This document shows, piece after piece, positions 17,258 to 24,728 of a DNA stretch of 64,000 nucleotides; position 1 is the stretch's first letter, and each line of letters starts with the position of its first letter. The stretch is taken from NCBI RefSeq assembly GCF_900103365.1, contig NZ_LT629703.1:5504501-5568500 (forward strand). Direction: 5' to 3'. Source of the stretch: Afipia sp. GAS231 (GTDB lineage: Bacteria; Pseudomonadota; Alphaproteobacteria; Rhizobiales; Xanthobacteraceae). The notes under the pieces are model-generated. The model ran no database searches, was not told the DNA's origin, and worked only from the letters and a program-made list of their open reading frames with translations. The translations under genes and the position numbers were made by a program.

Positions 17258-17402
17258 TGTTTTTCTCCCGTTCCTGATTGTTCAAGGCCGTGTCGGCCCG
17301 CGAGGCCTGTTCGTCGGCACCCTCTATACAGACACGGCCGCCGTTAAGCGACGCCGCAGCCCCGCTGGCCGCGCAACGGCGTGCGCCTATGCCGCATAAT
17401 GA

Positions 17403-17422
17403 AAACTGTAGACAGTTTGAGA
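17403..17422 (+). promoter_or_regulatory. Cluster B operator copy 1 (AAACTGT-AG-ACAGTTT) overlapping a -35-like element
   Basis: Perfect 16-bp palindrome at 17403-17418. Its right arm runs into TTGAGA (17417-17422), a -35-like element pointing to the epimerase gene 124 bp downstream. The 14-bp core AACTGT-N2-ACAGTT recurs at 22485 and 24592, each time in front of a cluster B transcription unit. It fits the two-fold symmetric sites of FCD-GntR proteins; the regulator encoded at 22672 is the obvious candidate. Confidence 0.7.
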
Positions 17423-17545
17423 GGGTGGCGATACGGTCTGCGGGTATGATGTCCGCAGCGCGGATATCATCGATGGCAGTCCGTCCCGCGGGCTAGCAGT
17501 TTGCCGCGAGCTGCGGCGTTGTTTGCGAAAGAGTTGTGAGCCTCC

Positions 17546-18538
17546 ATGAAGATCGCCGAAGGGAAGTTTGTCGTCACCGGAGGCGCCAGCCTGATCGGTT
17601 CGCACGTCGCGGAACAGTTGCTGAGCCAGGGTGCGCGCGAAGTCGTACTGCTCGACAATTTTTCACTGGGCAATCCGGAGACGGTCAAGTCGTTGCTCGG
17701 CAATCCCCGCGTCAAGCTGTTGCGCGGCGACATCCTGCGCATCAACGAGCTCTATGATGCCTTTGAAGGTTGCGACGGCGTGTTCGCGATCGCCGGCTTC
17801 CTGACGCTGCCGCTCAGCCAGAACCCGAGCCTGGGCCTCGCCGTCAATGTCGAGGGCCAGGTCAATATCTTCGAGGCGTGCCGCTACCGCAACGTCAAGA
17901 AGGTGGTGTTCTCGTCGTCGGTCGCGGTCTACGGCGATCCGGCCCCGGGCTTGGTCGACGAACAGGCACCGGCGCAGCTCTCTAGCTTCCAGCCCGCGGC
18001 CGCGTTGTATGCCTGCACCAAGCTGATCGGCGAAAATCTCAGCAAGCTCTACAGCGCCAAGCACGGCATCCAGGCGATCGGGCTGCGATACTCGACCGTC
18101 TACGGCGAGCGCCAGCACTATCGCGGCGTCAACGCGCTCTACATCATGGAAAACTATGACCGCATCGCGCGCGGCGAAGCGCCTGTTATCACCGGCGACG
18201 GCAGCGAGGTGCACGACTACATCCATGTCGCCGACGTCGCGCGGGCAAATGTCATGGCGATGGCCTCCGACGTGACCGCGGAGAGTTTCAACGTGGTGAC
18301 GGGCGTTGCCACCTCGCTCAATCGCCTGGTCGAAATCCTGCTGTCGATTACCGGTAGCTCGCTCAAACCGGTGTTCAAGGCCGGCGGCGGCAGCGTGCGA
18401 TCGAGTGTGACCGATCAGCTCGATTTCAGCCGGGCCAAGATCGAGAAGATGCTGGGATGGGTGCCGGAAGTCTCCATCGAGGAGGGCATTCGCCGGCTTC
18501 TCGAATGGCGCAAGGCGCAGGACAAGGCCGTCAGCTAG
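17546..18538 (+). CDS. NAD-dependent epimerase/dehydratase family protein
   Basis: 330-aa extended SDR. N-terminal TGGASLIGSHVAEQLL cofactor site, FAIAGFLTLPLSQNP, catalytic Ser region VVFSSSVAVYGDP and YACTKLIGENL (Tyr-x3-Lys) near residue 152, then GLRYSTVYGERQHYRGV and HDYIHVADVARANVMAM, typical of UDP-sugar epimerases and of uronate/aldose-type dehydrogenases. First gene of a four-gene rightward operon (spacings 20, 17 and 29 bp). The next gene is a lactonase-like hydrolase, so oxidation of a cyclic sugar-like compound to a lactone is conceivable, but this is inference. Confidence 0.88.
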   Translation: MKIAEGKFVVTGGASLIGSHVAEQLLSQGAREVVLLDNFSLGNPETVKSLLGNPRVKLLRGDILRINELYDAFEGCDGVFAIAGFLTLPLSQNPSLGLAVNVEGQVNIFEACRYRNVKKVVFSSSVAVYGDPAPGLVDEQAPAQLSSFQPAAALYACTKLIGENLSKLYSAKHGIQAIGLRYSTVYGERQHYRGVNALYIMENYDRIARGEAPVITGDGSEVHDYIHVADVARANVMAMASDVTAESFNVVTGVATSLNRLVEILLSITGSSLKPVFKAGGGSVRSSVTDQLDFSRAKIEKMLGWVPEVSIEEGIRRLLEWRKAQDKAVS

Positions 18539-18558
18539 CCACCGGAACGGAGCGCACC

Positions 18559-19350
18559 ATGTCGGAATACGAAATTCTCGCGATCCGTTACGCCCACAAC
18601 GCCGAGCGTAAAACGGCGGAGAATTTTCTCGGCGGCGACCCGCATGACGGTCCGATGCCGATGGATTTCTTCGTCTGGGTGCTGAAGGGTGGCGGCCAGA
18701 CCATTGTGATCGACACCGGTTTCGATGCCAACATGGCCAAGCGGCGCGCGCGAAAACTGACGCGGCCGGTGGCCGAAGGTTTGAAGGCCGCGGGAATCGA
18801 AGCTGCCGGCGTCAAGGACGTGATCCTGACCCACATGCATTACGACCACGCCGGCAACCATGACCTGTTTCCGAACGCGAAATATCACGTTCAGGACCGC
18901 GAGATGGAATACTGCACCGGCCGCTGCATGTGCCATTCCACTTTGCGTCATCCGTTCGAGGCGGAAGACGTCACCGCGATGGTGCAAAAACTGTTTCAGG
19001 GTCGCGTCGCCTTCCACGACGGTTCGAGCGAAATCGCCGATGGCGTGTCGGTTCATCTGGTCGGCGGTCATTCGCGCGGCCTGCAGTTCGTGCGGGTCCG
19101 GACCCGACGCGGCTGGGTCGTGGTCGCCTCCGACGCCTCGCATTATTATGCGAATTTCGAACAGTACCGGCCGTTTCCGGTCGTCGTCGACGTCAGCGAG
19201 ACGCTCGAAGGGTATGACGCGATGCGGCGCATGGCGACGTCGCTGTCCCATATCGTGCCCGGCCACGACCCGCTCGTGCTACAACGCTATCCGGCGCAGC
19301 CGGGTGGCCCTGCGGATATCATCCGCCTCGATGCCGAGCCGTTGAAATAA
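18559..19350 (+). CDS. Metallo-beta-lactamase-fold hydrolase, N-acyl-homoserine-lactonase-like
   Basis: 263 aa. The zinc motif HMHYDHAGN (H-x-H-x-D-H) near residue 95 and the later VHLVGGHSRGLQFV, VVASDASHYYANF and HIVPGHDP supply the remaining metal ligands of the AHL-lactonase-like subgroup. The open frame extends upstream inside the epimerase gene; the ATG at 18559, after CGGAACGGAGC, was chosen. In this operon it more likely opens a pathway lactone than degrades quorum signals; both remain possible. Confidence 0.87.
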   Translation: MSEYEILAIRYAHNAERKTAENFLGGDPHDGPMPMDFFVWVLKGGGQTIVIDTGFDANMAKRRARKLTRPVAEGLKAAGIEAAGVKDVILTHMHYDHAGNHDLFPNAKYHVQDREMEYCTGRCMCHSTLRHPFEAEDVTAMVQKLFQGRVAFHDGSSEIADGVSVHLVGGHSRGLQFVRVRTRRGWVVVASDASHYYANFEQYRPFPVVVDVSETLEGYDAMRRMATSLSHIVPGHDPLVLQRYPAQPGGPADIIRLDAEPLK

Positions 19351-19367
19351 GGGACGGGAGAACCTCC

Positions 19368-20513
19368 ATGGCAAATGCTCGACTTCGTGCGGTGTTCATG
19401 CGGGGCGGCACTTCCAAGGCGGTGATGTTCCGGAAGGAAGACCTGCCCGCCAAACCTGCGGATTGGGATCCGATCTTCCTGCAGGTGATGGGCTCGCCCG
19501 ACCCGAACGGCCGCCAGCTCGACGGCATGGGCGGCGGCATTTCCTCGCTGTCGAAGATCTGTATCATCGGCCCGCCGAGCCGGCCGGACGCCGATGTCGA
19601 CTACACCTTCGCGCAGATCGGCGTCCGCGACACTTTTGTTGATTACGGCGCCAATTGCGGCAACATGTCTTCGGCGGTCGGGCCGTTTGCGCTCGACGAA
19701 GGGCTGGTCACGGGTCCCGCCAATGGCGAAGCTACCGTCCGCATTCACAACACCAACACGTCAAAAATCATCGTCGCCCGCTTTCCGGTCGAGCAGGGCG
19801 CGCTCGCGGCCACCGGCGAAATGGAAATCGATGGCGTCGGCGGCAAGGCTGCGCCGATCCGGCTGGAGTTTCTCGAACCGGGTGGCGCGCGGACCGGCAA
19901 GCTGTTGCCGACCGGGTGCGCCGTCGACGAGTTCGACATCGAAGGGCTCGGGATCGTCAAGGCGTCCTGCGTCGATGCCGCCAACCCCTGCGTTTTCGTC
20001 GAGGCAAGCGCGGTTGGGCAATCCGGTGATGAATTGCCTGACGCGCTCGACCACGATGCGGTTTTTCTGCAGCGGATGGAAGCGATCCGCTGCGCGGCAT
20101 CGGTGAAGATGGGGATTGCGCCCGATCTCGAACAGGCCAAGCGCATGACCGGCATTCCCAAGGTCGCAATGGTGTCGGGTCCGCGCGCCGGGCGAACGCT
20201 GTCCGGCCGCGAACTCAGGGCTGCCGATGCCGACATCTGGGTACGCATGATCTCGGTCGGCCAGCCGCATCGCGCCACGCCGATCACCGGCGCGATCTGC
20301 CTCTCGGTCGCGACCCGCATCCCCGGCAGCATTCCCGCGCAGTTGAGCAACGCGACCGGCCCGATCCGGATTGCGCATCCGTCCGGCGTTACGCTGGTCG
20401 ATGCCGGGGTTTCGCTTTCCGCCGCCGGCGCCGCCAAGGCTGATTACGGCGCGGTCTACCGCAGCGCCCGCCGGCTGTTCGAGGGCAATGTCGTCTATCG
20501 AACGCCCGAATAG
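19368..20513 (+). CDS. PrpF/4-oxalomesaconate tautomerase family isomerase
   Basis: 381 aa. Start block RAVFMRGGTSKAVMF and QLDGMGGGISSLSKICII are diagnostic for the PrpF family (diaminopimelate-epimerase-like fold). The active-site Cys lies in DYGANCGNMSSAVGPFA near residue 90, and the second half has IAPDLEQAKRMTGIPKVAMVS and HRATPITGAICLSVATRIPGS. Members shift a double bond in unsaturated polycarboxylates: methylaconitate (PrpF), 3-methylitaconate (Mii), 4-oxalomesaconate (GalD/LigU). Third gene of the epimerase operon with GGGACGGGAG ahead of the ATG. Which isomerisation it performs cannot be told from sequence. Confidence 0.9.
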   Translation: MANARLRAVFMRGGTSKAVMFRKEDLPAKPADWDPIFLQVMGSPDPNGRQLDGMGGGISSLSKICIIGPPSRPDADVDYTFAQIGVRDTFVDYGANCGNMSSAVGPFALDEGLVTGPANGEATVRIHNTNTSKIIVARFPVEQGALAATGEMEIDGVGGKAAPIRLEFLEPGGARTGKLLPTGCAVDEFDIEGLGIVKASCVDAANPCVFVEASAVGQSGDELPDALDHDAVFLQRMEAIRCAASVKMGIAPDLEQAKRMTGIPKVAMVSGPRAGRTLSGRELRAADADIWVRMISVGQPHRATPITGAICLSVATRIPGSIPAQLSNATGPIRIAHPSGVTLVDAGVSLSAAGAAKADYGAVYRSARRLFEGNVVYRTPE

Positions 20514-20542
20514 TCCGTCTCCATAGACTGGTGAGTGTGCCG

Positions 20543-22486
20543 ATGTTTCCGAAACTGTTTGCGCCGGGCAAGATCGGCTCGCTGGAATTGCCGAACCGGG
20601 TCGTGTTCGCGGCCACCAGTTCGGAGCTTGCGGACAAGGACGGTTTTGTCGGCGACGATCTCGTCGAATACTACGCCGAGCGGGCCCGCGGCGGCACCGG
20701 GCTGATCGTGGTCGAAGCCACCTATATCGAACAGGAAGGCAAACGGCTGCACCACAATGCGATGCTGCATGACGATTGCTTCATTCCCGGTCTGCGCAAG
20801 GTGGTGCAGGCGGCCCATGCGGAGGGCGCCAAGATGGCGCTGCAGCTCAACCACGGTGGCCGCGAATCCATCCCTGATGTCTCGGGCTCGGTGCCGCTGG
20901 CGCCGTCGCCGATTCCTTCGCAGTTCACCGGCGTCGGCGATGCCGTGATACCGAAGGAACTGACGGTCGGCGAGATCGACCGCATCGTCGAACGGTTTGC
21001 GGAAGCGGCGCGGCGTTCGCGCGACGCGGGTTTTGATGCCGTCGAACTCCATGGTGCACACGGCTATCTGATCGGAGAGTTTCTGTCGCCGGATTCGAAC
21101 AAGCGCGAGGACGAGTACGGCGGCAGCGTGCGGGGCCGCGCCTATTTTGGCGTGCGGCTGATCGAGGCGATCAAGGCCAAGCTCGGCGCGGACTATCCCG
21201 TCATCGTTCGCATGAACGGCCGGGATCACGTCCAGCACGGCCTCGAACTCGCCGACGCCATCGAGATGGCCGTCATGTTCGAGGCGGCCGGTGCCGATTC
21301 GATCAGCGTGTCCGGCGGCGTGCACGCGTCGCGTCCTTACATGGTCGTACCGGGCATGTCGGTCGATCGCGGCTGCTACGTGAGCTACGGCGATGCGATC
21401 CGAAAGCGGGTCAAGGTCCCGGTGATGGTGGTCGGGCGCATCAATACGCCTGAATTGGCCGAGCAGATCCTCGAAGACGGGCAGGCGGATTTCATCTGCC
21501 TGAGCCGGGCTCTGATCGCCGATCCCTTCTTTCCGGCCAAGGCCAAAGCCGGCCGGGTCGAGACGATCGCGCCCTGCATCGCCTGCAACGAGTGCATCGC
21601 CACGGTTCACCGCCACAAAGGTCTGGCCTGCACCGTCAACCCGATGGTGAGCCGGGAGCTGGAGTTGAAGCCGCTGCTCGCGCTCAGGCCGGTGTCGAGG
21701 CGCGTCGTCGTGATCGGCAGCGGTGCGGCCGGACTGTCCGCTGCCGTGACGGCGGCCCGGCGCGGACACGATGTCCATCTGTTCGAAAAGGAAGCCGTGG
21801 TCGGCGGGCAGCTTTTGCTGGCGCATCAGCCGCCGCATCGCGGTGAGATCCGGAATGCATTGCGCTACTTCACCGCCGAACTCGTGCGCCTCGGTATTCC
21901 CGTCAGTCTCAACCGGTCGTTTTCGGCCGATGATGCGCGCGCGCTGAAGCCCGAAGCGATCATCGTGGCGACCGGCGCTTCGCCGATTCAGCCCGACGTT
22001 CCGGGCGCCGATCTGCCCCATGTCCTGAGCGGGTGGCGGGTGATTGCCGGCCTCGAACAGGCGGGCCAGACCTGTGTCGTCGTCGGTGGCGGCCTGGTCG
22101 GCATCGAGGTGGCGGATTATCTGGCGGACCAGGGCAAGAAGGTCATCATGATCGTGCGCTCGGAAATGCTGAAGAAGGCTGTTCATGCCGACCGCGTCTA
22201 CTATCTTGACCGGATCACCGAACTGAACATCGAAGTTCTGGCGAATATGGAGTTGCTCGCGGTCGGTCCGGACTGGGTCGAAATCAAGCCAGTGGGCCGC
22301 GTGCGGCGCACGCTGCACGACATCGACAATGTGATCTTCTGCACTGGATACGTTTCGCGGAAGATCGAAACCGATAGCCTGCATGGGCTCGGAATTCCCC
22401 TACATTATGCTGGCGATGTCGGCGGCCCGAGAAAATTCTTCCAGGCCATCGAGGAGGGGACGCTCACGGCACTGCGGATCGCTTAA
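20543..22486 (+). CDS. Fe-S/FMN/FAD oxidoreductase, 2,4-dienoyl-CoA reductase/2-enoate reductase family
   Basis: 647 aa. N-terminal OYE-type TIM barrel (LPNRVVFAATSSELADKDG; HGAHGYLIGEFLSPDSNKREDEYGGS). The iron-sulfur cluster is CIACNECIATVHRHKGLAC, spaced C-x2-C-x2-C-x11-C as in trimethylamine-dehydrogenase/2-enoate-reductase relatives. Then an FAD domain (VVVIGSGAAGLSAAVTAARRG) and an NAD(P) domain (CVVVGGGLVGIEVADYLADQG). A GTG at 20531 is open, but the ATG at 20543 has GGTGAG at proper spacing. Last gene of the epimerase operon; its stop codon lies inside operator copy 2. Probably reduces the C=C bond of an unsaturated acid or acyl-CoA made earlier in the pathway. Confidence 0.9.
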   Translation: MFPKLFAPGKIGSLELPNRVVFAATSSELADKDGFVGDDLVEYYAERARGGTGLIVVEATYIEQEGKRLHHNAMLHDDCFIPGLRKVVQAAHAEGAKMALQLNHGGRESIPDVSGSVPLAPSPIPSQFTGVGDAVIPKELTVGEIDRIVERFAEAARRSRDAGFDAVELHGAHGYLIGEFLSPDSNKREDEYGGSVRGRAYFGVRLIEAIKAKLGADYPVIVRMNGRDHVQHGLELADAIEMAVMFEAAGADSISVSGGVHASRPYMVVPGMSVDRGCYVSYGDAIRKRVKVPVMVVGRINTPELAEQILEDGQADFICLSRALIADPFFPAKAKAGRVETIAPCIACNECIATVHRHKGLACTVNPMVSRELELKPLLALRPVSRRVVVIGSGAAGLSAAVTAARRGHDVHLFEKEAVVGGQLLLAHQPPHRGEIRNALRYFTAELVRLGIPVSLNRSFSADDARALKPEAIIVATGASPIQPDVPGADLPHVLSGWRVIAGLEQAGQTCVVVGGGLVGIEVADYLADQGKKVIMIVRSEMLKKAVHADRVYYLDRITELNIEVLANMELLAVGPDWVEIKPVGRVRRTLHDIDNVIFCTGYVSRKIETDSLHGLGIPLHYAGDVGGPRKFFQAIEEGTLTALRIA

Positions 22487-22502
22487 CTGTAGACAGTTGA
22501 TG
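22485..22502 (+). promoter_or_regulatory. Cluster B operator copy 2 (AACTGT-AG-ACAGTT) overlapping a -35-like element
   Basis: Palindrome at 22485-22498 that overlaps the TAA stop of the preceding oxidoreductase gene. Its right arm merges with TTGATG (22497-22502), a -35-like hexamer; 17 bases on is an ATTGAT element. It points to the GntR gene starting at 22672 and would give autoregulation. Confidence 0.7.
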
Positions 22503-22671
22503 GAACAGGTATTTCTGCGATTGATTGTTCTCGGCGAAGGGACATAGTAATGGGCAAGAGGGCCGATCCGGCAATGTCGCGGGGACGAACAGGATCGTCG
22601 TTTCCTCCGCGCCGAGCCAGTGCGGAGGCGTCTGTGCAGGCTGCTGAAGCCGTGGTCCTTGGAAGGTTTTC

Positions 22672-23451
22672 ATGAACGGCATTTTGAGCAGCAAGATTTC
22701 CGCGCAATCATTGGTGGACGCTCTCGCAGAGCGGATCGAAGCTGCGATCATGAGCGGCGATCTTCAGCCAGGCAGCAAGATCAGCGAGCAGGCGCTGGCC
22801 GCGTCGCTGGGCGTCAGCCGTGGCCCGTTGCGCGAAGCTATCCGCAGGCTCGAAGGCCGCAAGCTGTTGCAGCGGACGCCGAACATCGGCGTCCGCGTCG
22901 CCAGCCTGTCACCCGGCGATCTCTATGAGGTGCTGCAGGTGCGCGAAGCGCTGGAAGGGCTGGCATGCGGGCTTGCCGCCAAGAACATGACCGACGAGGA
23001 GCTGGAAGCGCTTTCCGAACTACTCGATCAGCACCAGCAGCAGAAGAGCGTCCAGGAAGGCACCGGCTATTACCAGGAGTCGAAGGACTTCGATTTTCAC
23101 TTCCGGATCGTGAAGGGCAGCCGCAACGCGCGGCTGGTCCAGATGCTGTGCGAGGACCTCTACTATCTGCTGCGGGTCTATCGCTACAAATCCTCTACCA
23201 AGCCGGGACGCGCCAAGCAGGCCCTGCGCGAGCACAAGGATATCGTCGCAGCGCTGATGAAGCGGGACCCCGTCGAAGCCGAACGTAAAATGCGTCTGCA
23301 TATCGGCAACGCGCGCGTCTATGTCGAGGAGCAGATGCGGGAAGCGGCCGCTCGGCAGGAAGCCGCCCCGGTTGCGCCGCTGCGGAAGCCGAAGACCGCG
23401 ACCACACTGTCCGGCAAGGGCGGCAGGGCCGCCGCGTTGGCGCGAAGGTAG
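22672..23451 (+). CDS. GntR family transcriptional regulator, FCD type, of cluster B
   Basis: 259 aa. Winged helix: LVDALAERIEAAIMSGDLQPG, then KISEQALAASLGVSRGPLREAIRRLEG and wing TPNIGVRVASL. The FCD domain follows with VREALEGLACGLAA, DFDFHFRIVKGSRN (metal/ligand-site Asp and His) and LREHKDIVAALMKRDPVEAE. A basic, low-complexity tail of about 30 residues ends in GKGGRAAALARR. Alone behind operator copy 2 and convergent with the PrpB-like gene. Likely controls the three AACTGT-N2-ACAGTT sites in response to a pathway acid; inference from position. Confidence 0.9.
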   Translation: MNGILSSKISAQSLVDALAERIEAAIMSGDLQPGSKISEQALAASLGVSRGPLREAIRRLEGRKLLQRTPNIGVRVASLSPGDLYEVLQVREALEGLACGLAAKNMTDEELEALSELLDQHQQQKSVQEGTGYYQESKDFDFHFRIVKGSRNARLVQMLCEDLYYLLRVYRYKSSTKPGRAKQALREHKDIVAALMKRDPVEAERKMRLHIGNARVYVEEQMREAAARQEAAPVAPLRKPKTATTLSGKGGRAAALARR

Positions 23452-23479
23452 CTCCGCGCTTCGCTTGGACTACTGCGAT

Positions 23480-24409
23480 CTACTTGCCGGTTGACCGTTG
23501 CGGCATGCCCTCCGGGGTCACCGACGTGATGATCGACGAATCCAGCGCCTCGTATTCGTGGTAGCCGATGGTGGCGTAGAGTTCTGCGCGGGTTTGCATG
23601 CGGTCGATCAGGTGATGGGTGCCGCCGTCGTTGCGGATCGCCTCATAGAGATCGGCCTGCGCCTTTGCCGCCATCCGCAGCGCGCTGACCGGCCAGATCA
23701 CCATCTTGTAGCCGAGCGCTTCGAACTCGGAAGCCGTCATGAACGGTGTTCGCCCGAACTCGGTCATGTTGGCCAGCAGCGGCACCTTGATGGTTTCGGA
23801 AAACTTGCGGAAGTCCTCGGGGTCATGGAGGGCTTCCGGGAAGATCGCGTCGGCGCCGGCCTCGACATAGAGTTTTGCGCGGTTGATCGCGCTGTCGAGC
23901 CCTTCGTCGGCGGCGGCGTCCGTCCGGGCCACGACATAGAGGTGCCGGCGGGCTTTGGCGGCGGCGGCGATTTTCGCGGCCATATCCTCGGGCGCAATCA
24001 GCTTCTTGTCGTTGAGATGACCGCACTTCTTCGGCAGGATCTGGTCCTCGATCTGGACCGCCGCAGCGCCGGCGTCCTCGAACGCGCGAACCATGTTCAT
24101 CACGTTGAGCGCCTCGCCGAAGCCGGTATCGCCATCCACCAGCACGGGAAGCTGCGAGGCGCGAGCCACCTGACGGACAAAGAAGCAGACGTCCTCGATG
24201 GTGAGAATGCCGAGGTCCGGCAGCCCCATCGAGGCGGACATCGCAGCACCCGACAGATACAGCGCCTCGAACCGGGCGGCCTTGGCCTGTAGCGCCGCGA
24301 GGCCGCAATAGGCGCCGGGGATCTGCAGGATGCCGGGACGTTGCAGCAGCTTTCGAAAACGCTCGCCGGCCGGCAGCGTCGGCAAGTCATGGGCGACCAG
24401 ATAGGTCAT
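23480..24409 (-). CDS. Isocitrate lyase/PEP mutase family, methylisocitrate lyase (PrpB)-like
   Basis: 309 aa TIM-barrel lyase. VLVDGDTGFGEALNVMNMVRAFEDAGAAAVQIEDQ gives the Mg2+ site (Asp of DGDTG, Glu of IED), and the lyase loop PKKCGH carries the catalytic Cys that separates true C-C lyases (methylisocitrate, dimethylmalate) from decarboxylases. Further motifs are VARTDA, IFPEALH and NMTEFGRTPFMT. Product expected: pyruvate or glyoxylate-type keto acid plus a carboxylic acid. No citrate-synthase-like PrpC is present in the window, so the canonical methylcitrate cycle is not assembled here. Divergent from the ABC operon across operator copy 3. Confidence 0.88.
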   Translation of the reverse strand: MTYLVAHDLPTLPAGERFRKLLQRPGILQIPGAYCGLAALQAKAARFEALYLSGAAMSASMGLPDLGILTIEDVCFFVRQVARASQLPVLVDGDTGFGEALNVMNMVRAFEDAGAAAVQIEDQILPKKCGHLNDKKLIAPEDMAAKIAAAAKARRHLYVVARTDAAADEGLDSAINRAKLYVEAGADAIFPEALHDPEDFRKFSETIKVPLLANMTEFGRTPFMTASEFEALGYKMVIWPVSALRMAAKAQADLYEAIRNDGGTHHLIDRMQTRAELYATIGYHEYEALDSSIITSVTPEGMPQRSTGK

Positions 24410-24728
24410 TTGGCCTTCACCTGTGCTGTGTTTCTTCTTTTCGTATAGCGGCCCGGACTTCCCGGTTGAATGGGTTTAGGCCGGAAAGGTCTTGCTGTCC
24501 GAACTGTTTGCTCGTTGGCCGTCGGTCATCAGGCTCCTGAACAGGGTCGCTGCGGCGCTACGCCGCCCGAATGTTTCCGACACGGGCGTTAAACTGTCAA
24601 CAGTTGACTTTCGTCAAGGCGGCGGGCTAGGTTCGACGCTGCCCGTCGCGCCTTGCGCCGACGGAAGCCATCAACAGCGAGATCGTGAGAGGGCGGCCTT
24701 GACCGCTCCCGACACCAGGGAGGTAGCC
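24410..24728. other. 319-bp divergent intergenic region of cluster B
   Basis: Separates the leftward PrpB-like gene from the rightward ABC importer. It holds operator copy 3 (listed separately) with a TTGACT -35-like hexamer. An open frame from 24492 runs in frame into the binding-protein gene but has no signal peptide at its start and is regarded as untranslated leader. Nothing else recognised. Confidence 0.5.
24592..24609 (+). promoter_or_regulatory. Cluster B operator copy 3 (AACTGT-CA-ACAGTT) overlapping a -35-like element
   Basis: Palindrome at 24592-24605, with the 6-bp arms identical to copies 1 and 2 but a CA centre instead of AG. Its right arm runs into TTGACT (24604-24609), a good -35 hexamer; CTAGGT begins 17 bases later. 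The binding-protein start is 119 bp beyond. It would place the five-gene ABC operon, and perhaps the TRAP binding-protein gene, under the same regulator. Confidence 0.7.

Noticed and set aside
20495..22384. Open frame of 629 codons on the minus strand
   Set aside because: Lies wholly opposite the enoate-reductase-like gene, which has clear cofactor motifs. The antisense translation is rich in Arg/His/Asp with no domain pattern, as expected for antisense of GC-rich coding DNA.
23480..24409. Canonical methylcitrate cycle (prpBCD)
   Set aside because: PrpB-, PrpD- and PrpF-like genes are present but no citrate-synthase-type PrpC or AcnD, and the genes lie in separate units; the canonical pathway cannot be claimed from this window.
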